Counted from the stretch's first letter, positions 38,901-48,181 are shown. The stretch is DNA of 64,000 nt from Aquirhabdus parva (GCF_003351745.1 NZ_CP031222.1:2524207-2588206), one strand, 5' to 3'. Notes: generated by a model from the letters alone, not told the origin. A program made the numbers and translations.

Positions 38901-39626
38901 ATGCAAAAGAAAATCATTGCTCTAACCACACTGACCACTGCCCTATTTCTGACGGCCTGTAATGACAAGAAGCCAGCAACTCTAGATACCGACAACGCAA
39001 AATTCAGCTATGCCGTCGGAACCCAGTTGGGCGAAAAAATGACTGCAACCAAAACCCATATTGATCTGAATGCCCTCAATGCTGGGATTGATGATGCGTT
39101 TAATGGTAAGCCACAAAAACTGGATGAAGCGGCCAAGCAAGCGATCTTCACCAAAGTAATGCAGCAAATTTCACAAGAACAAGTTGCCGATCAGCAAAAG
39201 AAATCTGAAAAAAATAAAGCCGATGGTACTGCTTTCCTCGCTGACAACGCCAAAAAGCCGGGGGTGAAAGTCACCGCTAGTGGTTTGCAATATCTCGTTG
39301 AAAAAGAAGGTACTGGCGCTCATCCGACCGCGAATGATGAAGTCACGATCAACTATCGTGGCTCATTGATCGATGGCACAGAGTTCGATAGCTCATATGC
39401 ACGTCATGAACCCGCCACATTCCCTGTCGGCAGTGTGATTCCTGGTTTCTCTGAAGGACTCAAACTCATGACACCGGGCGCGAAGTACAAGTTCTTTATC
39501 CCTTCAGCCATTGCTTATGGTGAAGCCGGTGCAGGTCCGAAAGTGGGTCCCGATTCAACATTAATTTTTGAAGTAGAGTTGATCTCAGCTAAGCCTGCTG
39601 GGGCACAGGCATTGCCGCCGCACTAA
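38901..39626 (+). CDS. FKBP-type peptidyl-prolyl isomerase, lipoprotein (FkpA/Mip-like)
   Basis: This 241-residue protein folds proteins in the envelope by proline isomerisation. Residues 1-20 (MQKKIIALTTLTTALFLTAC) are a lipoprotein signal peptide with Cys20. A helical dimerisation domain follows (FSYAVGTQLGEKMTATKTHIDLNALNAGIDDAF), as in FkpA and Mip, then a FKBP domain from about residue 125 (VTASGLQYLVEKEGTGAHP, VTINYRGSLIDGTEFDSSY, FPVGSVIPGFSEGLKLMTPGAKYKFFIPSAIAYGEAGAG, STLIFEVELIS). The ATG at 38901 is set by the signal peptide. A terminator follows. Confidence 0.93.
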   Translation: MQKKIIALTTLTTALFLTACNDKKPATLDTDNAKFSYAVGTQLGEKMTATKTHIDLNALNAGIDDAFNGKPQKLDEAAKQAIFTKVMQQISQEQVADQQKKSEKNKADGTAFLADNAKKPGVKVTASGLQYLVEKEGTGAHPTANDEVTINYRGSLIDGTEFDSSYARHEPATFPVGSVIPGFSEGLKLMTPGAKYKFFIPSAIAYGEAGAGPKVGPDSTLIFEVELISAKPAGAQALPPH

Positions 39627-39669
39627 GTGAGTCCTACTTACTAGCGCAACAAATACGAAGCCTACGAAC

Positions 39670-39699
39670 ATAAAGCCGAGTCTATGACTCGGCTTTATG
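39670..39699 (+). terminator. Terminator after the FKBP gene
   Basis: AAAGCCGAG (39672-39680) and CTCGGCTTT (39688-39696) form the stem with a 7-nt loop, followed by a T-rich stretch. Confidence 0.85.
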
Positions 39700-39835
39700 T
39701 TTTCCATTACATGCTCGCCAAGAAGAGACTGGCAAAAGTGACATGTGTTTTTGATACATCCTGACAACGCATTATGTCAATCTTTATGTATGATAAAGCA
39801 TACGCATCTTACCGATGCACAAGGAGGATCTGGTC

Positions 39836-40681
39836 GTGAATACTGTCGTGCATGATATTACTGTCAGACATCAAAAGTTTTCTTTCGATGGACTCAAAAA
39901 ATACTATTTCAGCAAAAATCCCTTTTTGACCCATTATCTTTCCGTACTATCACTCACATTCCCTGAAGGCGAACGCATGTTTGTCCATAGTGTGCGTGCG
40001 GTTCGCGATCGGATTACCGATCCAATCTTACAAAAAGAAGTCTCCGCATTTATCGGACAAGAAGCGATTCATGGCAATGTGCATGAAGCATTTAACACTT
40101 ATGTGCAAAAAAACCTTGGCGTAAAAACTCAAAAATATCAGAAAGAGATCTTTAACCAGATTAAACAGGCCAAAGAAAAAATCCCCAAGAAGCACCTTTT
40201 AGCCATGACTTGCGGCTTTGAACATTTAACTGCAATTCTGGGCGAGCATATGCTGACCCACCCCGAAGAATTTGATGATTTAGATCCAATTGTGCGCCCG
40301 ATGTGGTTTTGGCACGCCCTTGAAGAAACCGAGCACAAGGCCGTTGCTTTTGATGTCTACCAGCACGTCTATCATGATGAAGAAACTCGGCTACGGATGA
40401 TGAAAATTATTACCCGTATTTTCATTGCTCGTATCTTGATGATGACCGTCATGATTTCACTCAAAGACAAGAATGCCCGCTTTAATGTGCGTAAGAATGC
40501 CATTGCCATGAAACGTTTAGGCAGTATTGTTCGTAGCATCACGCCGGCCTATAAGGCCTATTTCTCTCCCACCTTTCATCCTAATGATCGTGATACGACA
40601 GCCTTAACTAAAGCATGGCGGGAACGCTTATTTCCCAGTGGCAATGAGCAAATGACTGCAATCTATGACAAAACCTCATAA
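39836..40681 (+). CDS. PF10118-type metal-dependent hydrolase
   Basis: This 281-residue protein belongs to a family annotated as predicted metal-dependent hydrolases (PF10118 from memory), common in Acinetobacter and Pseudomonas; its substrate is unknown. Putative metal ligands lie in PEGERMFVHSVR, FIGQEAIHGNVHEAFN, CGFEHLTAILGEHML and MWFWHALEETEHKAVAFDVYQHV, a pattern of Glu and His pairs on helices that recalls ferritin-like di-iron proteins. I chose the GTG at 39836, since AAGGAGG lies exactly 8 nt upstream and spans the alternative ATG frame of 39815. Confidence 0.75.
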   Translation: MNTVVHDITVRHQKFSFDGLKKYYFSKNPFLTHYLSVLSLTFPEGERMFVHSVRAVRDRITDPILQKEVSAFIGQEAIHGNVHEAFNTYVQKNLGVKTQKYQKEIFNQIKQAKEKIPKKHLLAMTCGFEHLTAILGEHMLTHPEEFDDLDPIVRPMWFWHALEETEHKAVAFDVYQHVYHDEETRLRMMKIITRIFIARILMMTVMISLKDKNARFNVRKNAIAMKRLGSIVRSITPAYKAYFSPTFHPNDRDTTALTKAWRERLFPSGNEQMTAIYDKTS

Positions 40682-40730
40682 GTTTTAAGCAACAATGATC
40701 TCCCCCTAAACGAGCGACTACAGAGCCTCT

Positions 40731-41417
40731 ATGACTATTGCCCCACCATTTTTTGCTAGTGCACTCCAAGCCCGGATTCCCTTGGAGCTTGAAGTTCTGT
40801 ATCAATCTTCAAGAACTGAGGTGACTGATGCTGATAAGCTGTTAGGCATTGAGCTGTTAATCGAAGCCTATTGTGATCTGATTGATACCTGCTTTGTGGG
40901 TTTGATTAATGAGATTCAGCGTCACCATGACTCCAAAGACTTAAACGAAGCGCATCGTATTTTGGATGAGATTAAAGAAAAAGCCCGCCATTATTTACGC
41001 TGGATTGCAGCGTTTATTGCGAAAGACCGCCTACCACCTGTGATTAAGCATTTTTATCAATTGATGCATCAATTAGATATCAACGGCTCGAAACAACCGT
41101 TTATGGCATTCAACTTGACGCCCAGTTTAGCCAAAGAAATTAGACAAGTCGTCGCTACACTTGAGGATGGCAGCGCAACGGATTTTAACGATGCAATAGA
41201 AATGTTGATTCGCGTCATTGACGAAGCGCTGATCCCACTGGTGATCGAACCTAGAAATCTGATGAAATTTAACTTCATCGTGAATAAGACACTCGATGGG
41301 GTGATCGCTCTAGTACGTGCGCTCTTTAAACGGATGTTGCGTAAATTGGCGCCCAAATTGCCGCAACAGTTATACCCACAGATTGCGGCTCATTTAAAAA
41401 CTTTTTTAATCGTTTAA
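40731..41417 (+). CDS. Conserved-looking protein of unknown function
   Basis: This 228-residue protein is almost entirely helical, with amphipathic segments such as ELLIEAYCDLIDTCFVGLINEIQRHHDS and EAHRILDEIKEKARHYLRWIAAFIAKDRLPP. It has no signal peptide or transmembrane span, and ends with a basic amphipathic part (LVRALFKRMLRKLAPKLPQQLYPQIAAHLKTFLIV) that could touch membrane or nucleic acid. I do not recognise the family. It follows the PF10118 gene by 49 bp in the same direction, so the two may be co-transcribed. Confidence 0.6.
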   Translation: MTIAPPFFASALQARIPLELEVLYQSSRTEVTDADKLLGIELLIEAYCDLIDTCFVGLINEIQRHHDSKDLNEAHRILDEIKEKARHYLRWIAAFIAKDRLPPVIKHFYQLMHQLDINGSKQPFMAFNLTPSLAKEIRQVVATLEDGSATDFNDAIEMLIRVIDEALIPLVIEPRNLMKFNFIVNKTLDGVIALVRALFKRMLRKLAPKLPQQLYPQIAAHLKTFLIV

Positions 41418-41433
41418 TAAAGTTTTTAAACAA

Positions 41434-42468
41434 TTATAGATTCAGGCGCCCTATGGCCTCCCACCCTGCCCGTGCATCGGACACTGTTCGTTCGATCAAG
41501 GTACTTACCGTAGGCATATCATGAATCAAACCTTGTGACTGCCCAATAAACTGCATACCTTGGTTAAGATTGCCTTGCTGTGTGGCGGCCTTTAACCGAG
41601 GTACCGCAGCGCCAAAGCATGCCAGTAAGTGAATCTGCTTAGGCTGCATGATTAACCCCGCAAAGATTTTCCATAAAGAAATATTTAATTGCAGCGCTGC
41701 TCGGCAAGCTTGCCATGCCGTCATGACAAAGGGCATCGGACTCTTGGTCAGGCGCTCAGCAGTCGAAGTCTGCATATAGCGTGCGGGTAGACCATCAAAG
41801 TGTGGGGAATAAATCGTGTCATGCTGATCTCGCTCCAGCACAGCTTGTTTGGTCACCGCATGCAAAGGACTTTCCTGACAGGTTGCAAAACGGGAACCCA
41901 TGGCAATCGCATCGGCCCCTAAAGCCAGAGCAGCCAGTAAACCACGATGATCGGCAAAACCACCACAGCCAATCAGCGGAATCTTGATCTGATCAGCTAA
42001 TGCAGGAATGAGTACTAATGTACTCACAGCTCCACCATGAGCAGCGGCTTCGTGCCCTGTCACCAATAACGCATCGACCCCTTGCGCCTCTGCCGCTAAA
42101 GCATGCTTGGCCGTGGTCACGGTCGCAATTACTTTCCCCCCATATGCATGACAGCGCTCAATAAGCCAATCGCCCTTCCCTAATGAAAAATTAATCACAG
42201 GTACCTTTAGTTCAAGCGCAACTTTGGCATTATCCGTCGCACCGGGCATCAGTAATGCACAGTTCACTCCAAAAGGCTTGTCAGTCAGCTCGCGCACTCG
42301 CTGTATGGCTTGTCGCGTTTCTTCAACGGACAATGAGCCCAAGGCCAAAATGCCCAAGCCTCCCGCGTTACTTACTGCAGCGACTAGCTCTGGTGTTGAA
42401 ATCCAGCTCATTCCAGGCAGAATAATGGGATAGCGAATATTGAGTAATGCCGTAATGCGTGTATTCAT
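41434..42468 (-). CDS. Nitronate monooxygenase family flavoprotein
   Basis: This 344-residue TIM-barrel FMN enzyme is related to nitronate monooxygenase / 2-nitropropane dioxygenase. Landmarks are IRYPIILPGMSWISTPELVAAVSNAGGLGIL, TDKPFGVNCALLMPG, VDALLVTGHEAAAHGGAVSTLVLIPALAD with the catalytic-type His, and IGCGGFADHRGLLAALALGADAIAMGSRFATCQES. The family oxidises nitronates but also includes enoyl reductase-like members, so the true substrate is open. It is convergent with the unknown protein gene (16 bp apart) and divergent from the methyltransferase gene. Confidence 0.83.
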   Translation of the reverse strand: MNTRITALLNIRYPIILPGMSWISTPELVAAVSNAGGLGILALGSLSVEETRQAIQRVRELTDKPFGVNCALLMPGATDNAKVALELKVPVINFSLGKGDWLIERCHAYGGKVIATVTTAKHALAAEAQGVDALLVTGHEAAAHGGAVSTLVLIPALADQIKIPLIGCGGFADHRGLLAALALGADAIAMGSRFATCQESPLHAVTKQAVLERDQHDTIYSPHFDGLPARYMQTSTAERLTKSPMPFVMTAWQACRAALQLNISLWKIFAGLIMQPKQIHLLACFGAAVPRLKAATQQGNLNQGMQFIGQSQGLIHDMPTVSTLIERTVSDARAGWEAIGRLNL

Positions 42469-42615
42469 AAATATTTGCCGAAATTAAAAGTATTGACGGT
42501 ATGAAATGGTCTGGGCTATGGATTCTTGACTGAACTGGAAGATCTAACCATAACGCTATTCGCAGCGATATCCATTTGCAGATTGGATCAACTGACACCT
42601 TTTTTTGTTGCAAGA

Positions 42616-42633
42616 TGCACTGTACAACGTGCA
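42616..42633. promoter_or_regulatory. Dyad in the divergent promoter region
   Basis: TGCAC (42616-42620) and GTGCA (42629-42633) flank the 8-bp centre TGTACAAC. It lies between two divergent genes, 98 bp before the methyltransferase start, and could be an operator. The regulator is not identifiable. Confidence 0.3.
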
Positions 42634-42730
42634 ATCCCTCCTGTAAAACAAAGCAGCAATTAAGCAATTGATATTTCAAACATCAGTTGCCTATTCACAA
42701 ACAGCCAAATGATGATAAGAGAGTATCGCG

Positions 42731-43612
42731 ATGAAAGCAGGACAACGCAGTCGAACAGCCGATGGGGCCGCCGCTTTGCGCGCTAGCCATACCCTATATG
42801 CCAAAGAGCCCTTATTCTCTGATCCTTATGCACTCGCGCTCACAAGCTCAGGCTGGCAAAGAATTATTCGCCACCCACTCTTGCACCGTTTCACTTTACC
42901 TCGCCGCTTAAACCCCGTCGGCCTTCTAATTGGACAAGTCGTTGGACGTGCACGCTATGCCGAAGATCAACTGGAACTCGCGATTAAAGACGGTGTAAAG
43001 CAGTTTGTCCTCGTCGGTGCGGGCTTGGATTCTTTTGTGCTACGCAGGGGACATGACTTCCCTGAACTTCAAGTTTTTGAGGTTGACCACCCTGATACGC
43101 AAGCTGGGAAGAAATCCCAATTGGCACGGCTGGGTGTTATTCCTAATAATGTCGAGTTTGTGCCGATTAACTTCGAACAGGAGTCGATTGCACATGCTTT
43201 AGATCGAAGCACATATAAGCGCGAACAGATTGGATTTTTTTCTTGGCTAGGAACGACACACTACCTAGAACCACAGACAACGCTCAATACCCTCAAAGCT
43301 ATCGCCGAATTTGCTGCAGTAGGTAGTGAGGTAGTGTTTGATTACTCAATCCCCTACCAACGCCTCAAAGGCTTTGAAAGATTAGGAAGCTACGCGCTAT
43401 CGCATTTCACCGACTCCATGAGTGAACCTTTGATCGGACAGTTTATTCCTGAAATGCTGCACCAGACTTTGGACTTGATGGGCTATGAAGTATTGGAAGA
43501 CCTGTCCGGGAGTGAACAGGATGCTCGTTACTTTCAGCAGCGTACCGATCATGTCCGGGCAACAGCAGCCACCCATCTCATTCATATCCGCCTCAAAGCT
43601 TCAAATAAATGA
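42731..43612 (+). CDS. SAM-dependent methyltransferase, PPM1/LCMT-like (TIGR00027 type)
   Basis: The 293-residue protein starts RSRTADGAAALRASHTLYAKEPLFSDPYA and has FVLVGAGLDSFVLRRGHDFPELQVFEVDHPDTQAGK, the SAM-binding pattern of leucine-carboxyl-methyltransferase-like enzymes. FSWLGTTHYLEPQTTLNTL further on is also diagnostic. Bacterial members methylate small acids or polyketides, and the substrate here is unknown. The ATG has GAGAG upstream. Confidence 0.83.
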   Translation: MKAGQRSRTADGAAALRASHTLYAKEPLFSDPYALALTSSGWQRIIRHPLLHRFTLPRRLNPVGLLIGQVVGRARYAEDQLELAIKDGVKQFVLVGAGLDSFVLRRGHDFPELQVFEVDHPDTQAGKKSQLARLGVIPNNVEFVPINFEQESIAHALDRSTYKREQIGFFSWLGTTHYLEPQTTLNTLKAIAEFAAVGSEVVFDYSIPYQRLKGFERLGSYALSHFTDSMSEPLIGQFIPEMLHQTLDLMGYEVLEDLSGSEQDARYFQQRTDHVRATAATHLIHIRLKASNK

Positions 43613-43628
43613 TCTCGTGGGTATGCTG

Positions 43629-44405
43629 TTAATCAAAGAACTGACTGGGCGGCATGCCAAATTGCCGCTTAAACATCGCCGCAAAAGCACTCTGACTGCT
43701 ATAACCCAGCCCTAAAGCCACTGTCAGCACTTTCTCTCCTTGCGCTAAGCGCTCTAGTGCCGCAAGCAGACGGATTTGCTGACGCCATTGCCCAAAGGTC
43801 ATTCCGGTTTCTTTGCTGAACAAGCGATGAATAGTCTTTGGCGTGATATGCAAACGTTCCGCCCAGATTTCCACTGTAGTCGCATCATCGGGATTTAAGG
43901 TCAGCGCCGTGGTAATGACTTTCAGCCGTGCATCATGAGGATTAGGCAATTGAAGCGTCAGCGATTGAACATCTTTAATCTCATCAAGCAATAACCGCAT
44001 GAGATGCCCAGCACGAGAATCTGGCTCATAGGGTAAAGACACATCAATCGCGCTCAACAATAGCTCGCGTAGCAAAGGCGATATCCCCACCACTTTACAT
44101 GCAGTGAACAAGTCCGGTGCTGCATCTGGACGGATATATGCGGTCCGCATATGAACCTCACCAATCATGCGTACCCAATGCTCTACATGCGGAGGCATCC
44201 ATACCCCTCGAGAAGGTGGCACAATCCATTGCCCCTGATCAGTTCCGATCAACATCACACCACGCACAGCATGAATGAGCTGTGCATGGGGATGATGATG
44301 ACGGTGAGTCATGTAGCCATGGGGATAATCCATAGCCATCGCAGTGACCGGCAGACTGCTTTGATGAAATAATTTATATCGCTCATTGATCACTAATGAC
44401 TCCAA
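43629..44405 (-). CDS. AraC family transcriptional regulator (cupin sensor)
   Basis: This 258-residue regulator has an N-terminal cupin-like domain with a His-rich strand (DYPHGYMTHRHHHPHAQLIHAVRGV) and a C-terminal double helix-turn-helix (VEIWAERLHITPKTIHRLFSKETGMTFGQWRQQIRLLAALERLAQGEKVLTVALGLGYSSQSAFAAMFKRQFGMPPSQF). It is transcribed away from the first MFS pump gene, with 133 bp between the starts. That arrangement suggests control of the pump pair, since AraC regulators of this type commonly control a divergent MFS gene. Confidence 0.88.
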   Translation of the reverse strand: MESLVINERYKLFHQSSLPVTAMAMDYPHGYMTHRHHHPHAQLIHAVRGVMLIGTDQGQWIVPPSRGVWMPPHVEHWVRMIGEVHMRTAYIRPDAAPDLFTACKVVGISPLLRELLLSAIDVSLPYEPDSRAGHLMRLLLDEIKDVQSLTLQLPNPHDARLKVITTALTLNPDDATTVEIWAERLHITPKTIHRLFSKETGMTFGQWRQQIRLLAALERLAQGEKVLTVALGLGYSSQSAFAAMFKRQFGMPPSQFFD

Positions 44406-44538
44406 ACATCCAATAGTTTTGTAACCAGTAGTTCGATTTTATGTATAAATAAAGTAATATCTTTATTGCTGGCATGGATTCCTAAAATTAAGTCTAACGG
44501 ATATTTCTGATTAATCCGATGCTACTGATTGAGATTCT

Positions 44539-45750
44539 ATGAAAGTTGTTGACGGTGTACCTACCGTATCTAATACGCACAAAGGCATTCACTTTCAAAT
44601 CCTTGGTGTGGTCTGTACAGCTCACTTTATCAATGACATTCTGCAATCCCTATTATTGGCGATCTATCCTGTTTTGAAGGGAACCTTCCATTTAAGCTTT
44701 GCACAAATGGGGTGGTTAACGCTCATTCACCAAATGACGACTTCATTGCTGCAACCTCTGGTCGGCATCTATACCGATAAGCACCCCAAGCAATATGCCA
44801 TGGCGTTTGGTCTAGCGATTACGATTATCGGGATCTATGTCTTATCTACTGCCACTAGCTATGGATTGTTGATTATTGCGGCTGTATTGATGGCGATGGG
44901 CTCATCAATTCTACATCCAATCGCCGCCCATGCCTCCTCGTTAGCTTCTGGAAAAAGACAAGGTCTGGCTCACTCTGTGTTCCAAGTCGGCGGTAATATT
45001 GGTACCGCAATAGGCCCTTTGCTTGCCGCAGCGATTATTGTCAGCCATGGTCAATTCAGTCTCATATGGTTCGGGCTCATAGCGGTGCTGATTATACCGC
45101 TCCTGCTCAAAGCTGGATCATGGTATAAAGAAACACTACTCTTAAATACTGCCAAAACGCCTGACATTAACAAAGTATCGGGATTGCCTAAACGTTCGGT
45201 ACAAATCGGACTATTCATTCTCGTGTTAATGATTTTTTCAAAGTTCTTTTATATCAGTAGCTTCACCAGTTATTATACCTTCTATCTCATGGCAAAATTT
45301 CAGATCCCTGTTGCACTCTCACAGGTCTATTTGTTTGCCTTTTTGTTTGCAGTCGCCATTGGCATCCTCTGTGGTGGACCTCTCGGCGATAAAATTGGCC
45401 GAAAAAATCTTATTTGTTTATCGATCTTAGGCGCAGGTCCCTTTACCTTGATGCTGCCTTATGCAAGTCTGTTTTGGACAGGTATTTTAAGTGTCATCAT
45501 CGGTTTTACTATCTCCTGCGCATTCCCGACAATTATTGCTTTTGCTCAAGAATTGATCCCCAATAAAACGGGTGCAGTACTTGGCGTCATGTATGGGCTC
45601 GCGTTTGGTATGGGGGGGGTCAGTGCCGCGCTTTTAGGCGAACTCGCTGATCATTGCGGCATTATTTATGTCTACTCACTCTGCTCATTTCTCCCCATAC
45701 TTGGGTTATTTGCACTCAGGCTTCCAAACCTTAAAAAATCCACAATCTAA
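44539..45750 (+). CDS. MFS efflux transporter, fosmidomycin-resistance (Fsr) type, copy 1
   Basis: This 403-residue, 12-helix transporter matches Fsr-like pumps: HFINDILQSLLLAIYPVLKGTFHLSFAQMGWLTLIHQMTTSLLQPLVG, YTDKHPKQYAMAFG, GSSILHPIAAHASSLASGKRQGLAHSVFQVGGNIGTAIGPLLAAAI and GGPLGDKIGRKNLI. Known members export fosmidomycin and related compounds with proton antiport. A paralogue follows 149-167 bp downstream, depending on its start. The AraC gene lies divergently upstream. Confidence 0.86.
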   Translation: MKVVDGVPTVSNTHKGIHFQILGVVCTAHFINDILQSLLLAIYPVLKGTFHLSFAQMGWLTLIHQMTTSLLQPLVGIYTDKHPKQYAMAFGLAITIIGIYVLSTATSYGLLIIAAVLMAMGSSILHPIAAHASSLASGKRQGLAHSVFQVGGNIGTAIGPLLAAAIIVSHGQFSLIWFGLIAVLIIPLLLKAGSWYKETLLLNTAKTPDINKVSGLPKRSVQIGLFILVLMIFSKFFYISSFTSYYTFYLMAKFQIPVALSQVYLFAFLFAVAIGILCGGPLGDKIGRKNLICLSILGAGPFTLMLPYASLFWTGILSVIIGFTISCAFPTIIAFAQELIPNKTGAVLGVMYGLAFGMGGVSAALLGELADHCGIIYVYSLCSFLPILGLFALRLPNLKKSTI

Positions 45751-45917
45751 CTACCGCATGCAGAACACGAATTTGATCATGGGGAATCACGTTATATTCC
45801 TGCATAAAACCATGTCACTTTCTCGATATATATAGCCATATTCTCTCAAGAATGGCGAAGACAGGCCGCGTATGATTCAATCACGAATCCATTACTGCCT
45901 TGTTTAAAGCTATTGAG

Positions 45918-47141
45918 ATGTTTATGAACATGATGAACACCGCACAGAGTCAGCCCCAAACCGCCAATCAGACGGGTTTTCGCGTACTGGGCGCAATCAG
46001 TTTCACCCACTTTCTCAATGATATGTTGCAATCCTTACTGCTTGCGATTTATCCCATTTTGAAGGGTTCATTTCATCTCAGCTTTGCCCAAATTGGTCTG
46101 GTAACCTTCACCTATCAGATTACCGCATCCTTGCTGCAGCCAATAGTGGGTGCCTATACGGATAAACATCCAAAGCCGTATTCTCTGGCATTCGGAATGA
46201 CCTCCACCATGACCGGGATTCTGCTCTTGGCCTTTGCCCAGAACTTTGCCATGTTGTTGGTTGCGGCGGTTTTTATGGGAACGGGATCTTCGATTTTCCA
46301 CCCAGAGTCTTCGCGCGTTGCACGTCTAGCATCGGGTGGCCAGCATGGCCTTGCACAGTCGATCTTTCAGGTCGGTGGTAATGTCGGCAGTGCGGTCGGT
46401 CCACTCTTAGCGGCTCTGTTAGTCGTTCCACATGGACAAAGCAGTGTCGGCTGGTTTGCGTTTGCTGCACTTACCGGTATTGCTATCTTGTGGAAAATTG
46501 GCGATTGGTACAAAGAAAAACAACGCGTGCTTGCCTCCAAGCCAAAGGCGATTGCCCCTGTATCGGCGCTGCCTAAACGCACCGTTGTGATTGCCATGAC
46601 CACGTTGATGTTCTTGGTATTTTCTAAATACTTCTACTTAAGCAGCTTAACCAGTTACTACACCTTCTACTTAATTGAGAAGTTTCATTTATCCGTTCAA
46701 AACGCTCAGATCTATCTGTTTGTGTTCTTAGGGGCGGTTGCTGCTGGAACCATTCTAGGGGGACCAATCGGGGATCGGATTGGGCGTAAGCAGGTTATTT
46801 GGGTCTCTATCCTTGGCGTTGCGCCCTTCACCATGATGCTGCCTTATGCAGACCTGATGTGGACAGGGGTCTTGAGTGTGATTATCGGATTTACGCTGGC
46901 TTCTGCTTTCCCTGCCATCATTGTCTATGCCCAAGAACTGATGCCGAATAAAGTTGGACTGGTCTCAGGACTGTTCTTTGGCTTTGCCTTTGGTATGGGT
47001 GGGATCAGCGCAGCGGTACTGGGTAAGTTTGCAGATCTTTACGGCATTGAATACGTCTATCGTCTGTGTGCGTTCTTGCCCTTCATTGGCTTACTCGCAA
47101 TCTTCTTACCCAATATGCATCGCGCAAAATCAAAAGCGTAA
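45918..47141 (+). CDS. MFS efflux transporter, fosmidomycin-resistance (Fsr) type, copy 2
   Basis: This is a paralogue of the preceding pump, similar along its whole length: HFLNDMLQSLLLAIYPILKGSFHLSFAQIGLVTFTYQITASLLQPIVGAYTDKHPKPYSLAFG, GTGSSIFHPESSRVARLASGGQHGLAQSIFQVGGNVGSAVGPLL and GGPIGDRIGRKQVIW. It differs in loops and in PESSRVARL versus PIAAHASSL, which suggests a split in substrate range. The start is uncertain among ATG codons at 45918, 45924 and 45930; the product has 402-407 residues. The paralogues may be one operon, since no terminator is visible between them. Confidence 0.85.
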   Translation: MFMNMMNTAQSQPQTANQTGFRVLGAISFTHFLNDMLQSLLLAIYPILKGSFHLSFAQIGLVTFTYQITASLLQPIVGAYTDKHPKPYSLAFGMTSTMTGILLLAFAQNFAMLLVAAVFMGTGSSIFHPESSRVARLASGGQHGLAQSIFQVGGNVGSAVGPLLAALLVVPHGQSSVGWFAFAALTGIAILWKIGDWYKEKQRVLASKPKAIAPVSALPKRTVVIAMTTLMFLVFSKYFYLSSLTSYYTFYLIEKFHLSVQNAQIYLFVFLGAVAAGTILGGPIGDRIGRKQVIWVSILGVAPFTMMLPYADLMWTGVLSVIIGFTLASAFPAIIVYAQELMPNKVGLVSGLFFGFAFGMGGISAAVLGKFADLYGIEYVYRLCAFLPFIGLLAIFLPNMHRAKSKA

Positions 47142-47154
47142 TAGATAGACTGAT

Positions 47155-47183
47155 CCTTGCTTGTGCAAATTTGCACAGCAAGG
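47155..47183 (+). terminator. Strong hairpin after the MFS pair
   Basis: CCTTGCT-T-GTGCAAA (47155-47169) pairs with TTTGCACAGCAAGG (47170-47183), leaving one bulged base. No T-run follows, so it may be a Rho-dependent or processing site, not a classical terminator. Confidence 0.5.
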
Positions 47184-47313
47184 GTGAAAGATTGAGGAGT
47201 TTAAAAGACCCCTTAAATCCTCTAGTCTTACGAAGAATTTTTGGCGCTATATCCCCTTGAATCAAGTTGATAGCTAATCTATTTGGTCCATAACTAAGCG
47301 CTTTTGTGATTTT

Positions 47314-47356
47314 TTGTAATATGGCTAATTCGTGATATTGTACCTACTAGTATGTA
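47314..47356 (+). promoter_or_regulatory. Promoter and TetR-type operator of the efflux operon
   Basis: TTGTAA (47314-47319) and an extended -10 TGATATTGT (47333-47341) are spaced 16 bp between hexamers. Directly downstream, over the expected transcription start, lies a 16-bp near-palindrome TACCTACTAGTATGTA (47341-47356), symmetric at 14 of 16 positions. Its position suits autorepression by the TetR protein encoded next. Confidence 0.7.
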
Positions 47357-47373
47357 TGCTAGAGTATTTTTTG

Positions 47374-48021
47374 ATGAAATCCACTGTATCTGATCACCCC
47401 GCAAAACCAGATTTGAATAGTAAAGAAGGTGATTCCCGCGAGCGCCTCATTGCCAGTACAAGAGAATTGCTCTGGAGTCGTGGTTATATCGGAACGAGCC
47501 CAAGCGCGATCCAAGCACGTTCTGGCGTCGGTCAGGGCAGTATGTACCATCATTTCAAAGGGAAACCTGAGCTGGCGCTTGCCGCTATAGAACGGAATGT
47601 TGAAGAGCTGATGCATGTTGCTGAATCGCGCTTTGCAAGTCAGGGGACCGCCATTGAACGGATTAGCGCTTATCTACATGCCCCACGCGATGCAATGCGC
47701 GGTTGCCAAGCGGGGCGACTCGTTCAAGATCCTGACGTGATTGCCAGCCCCGAATTACGCAAGCCGTTAACCGATTTATTTGAATTTGTACGTGTGCAAC
47801 TGGCTCATATCCTTAGCACGGGTATCGAAAGCGGTGAGTTTGATCAGAATTTAGACCCCATCGCTACAGCAGACATGATTGCCTCCGTTATACAAGGTGG
47901 TTATGTCTTAGCCCGAGTCTCAAGAGATACTGCGCCGTTTAATCGCGCCATTGCTGCCACTATCGACATGTTGAAAAAACGCGCCGAACTTGGGCAATTG
48001 CAACGTACAGCAACGTTTTAA
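47374..48021 (+). CDS. TetR family repressor of the RND operon
   Basis: The regulator has 215 residues from the ATG at 47374. An N-terminal helix-turn-helix domain is clear: RERLIASTRELLWSRGYIGTSPSAIQARSGVGQGSMYHHFKGKPELALAAIERN. The C-terminal ligand domain contains MRGCQAGRLVQDPDVIASPELR, as in the TetR_C group with a conserved cysteine. It precedes an RND permease and adaptor gene in the same direction and probably represses the whole set. Earlier in-frame starts (47332, 47356) lie at or before the predicted transcription start or inside the operator, so 47374 is preferred. Confidence 0.85.
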   Translation: MKSTVSDHPAKPDLNSKEGDSRERLIASTRELLWSRGYIGTSPSAIQARSGVGQGSMYHHFKGKPELALAAIERNVEELMHVAESRFASQGTAIERISAYLHAPRDAMRGCQAGRLVQDPDVIASPELRKPLTDLFEFVRVQLAHILSTGIESGEFDQNLDPIATADMIASVIQGGYVLARVSRDTAPFNRAIAATIDMLKKRAELGQLQRTATF

Positions 48022-48181
48022 ACATCGCTAAAACCGTGTTTGAAATCCATTGGACTTTTTGCGCCATAGGGTGATTTCAGAAGGATCTGATCAGCCAGTC
48101 ATTGCTTTACCTCAATGTCGTTGTTCTGCTCAAGGACCGATTTTTTGCTTTACATATCCCGCTGTGCTGGAGTCTTCTTTT

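Noticed and set aside
42469-42730. A small gene in the nitronate monooxygenase upstream region
   Set aside because: The open frame there has no ribosome-binding site or recognisable protein and overlaps the promoter region.
48050-48181. N-terminal extension of the RND permease
   Set aside because: It would place 44 polar residues before TM1; the ATG at 48182 has GGAG at good spacing and the family N-terminus follows.
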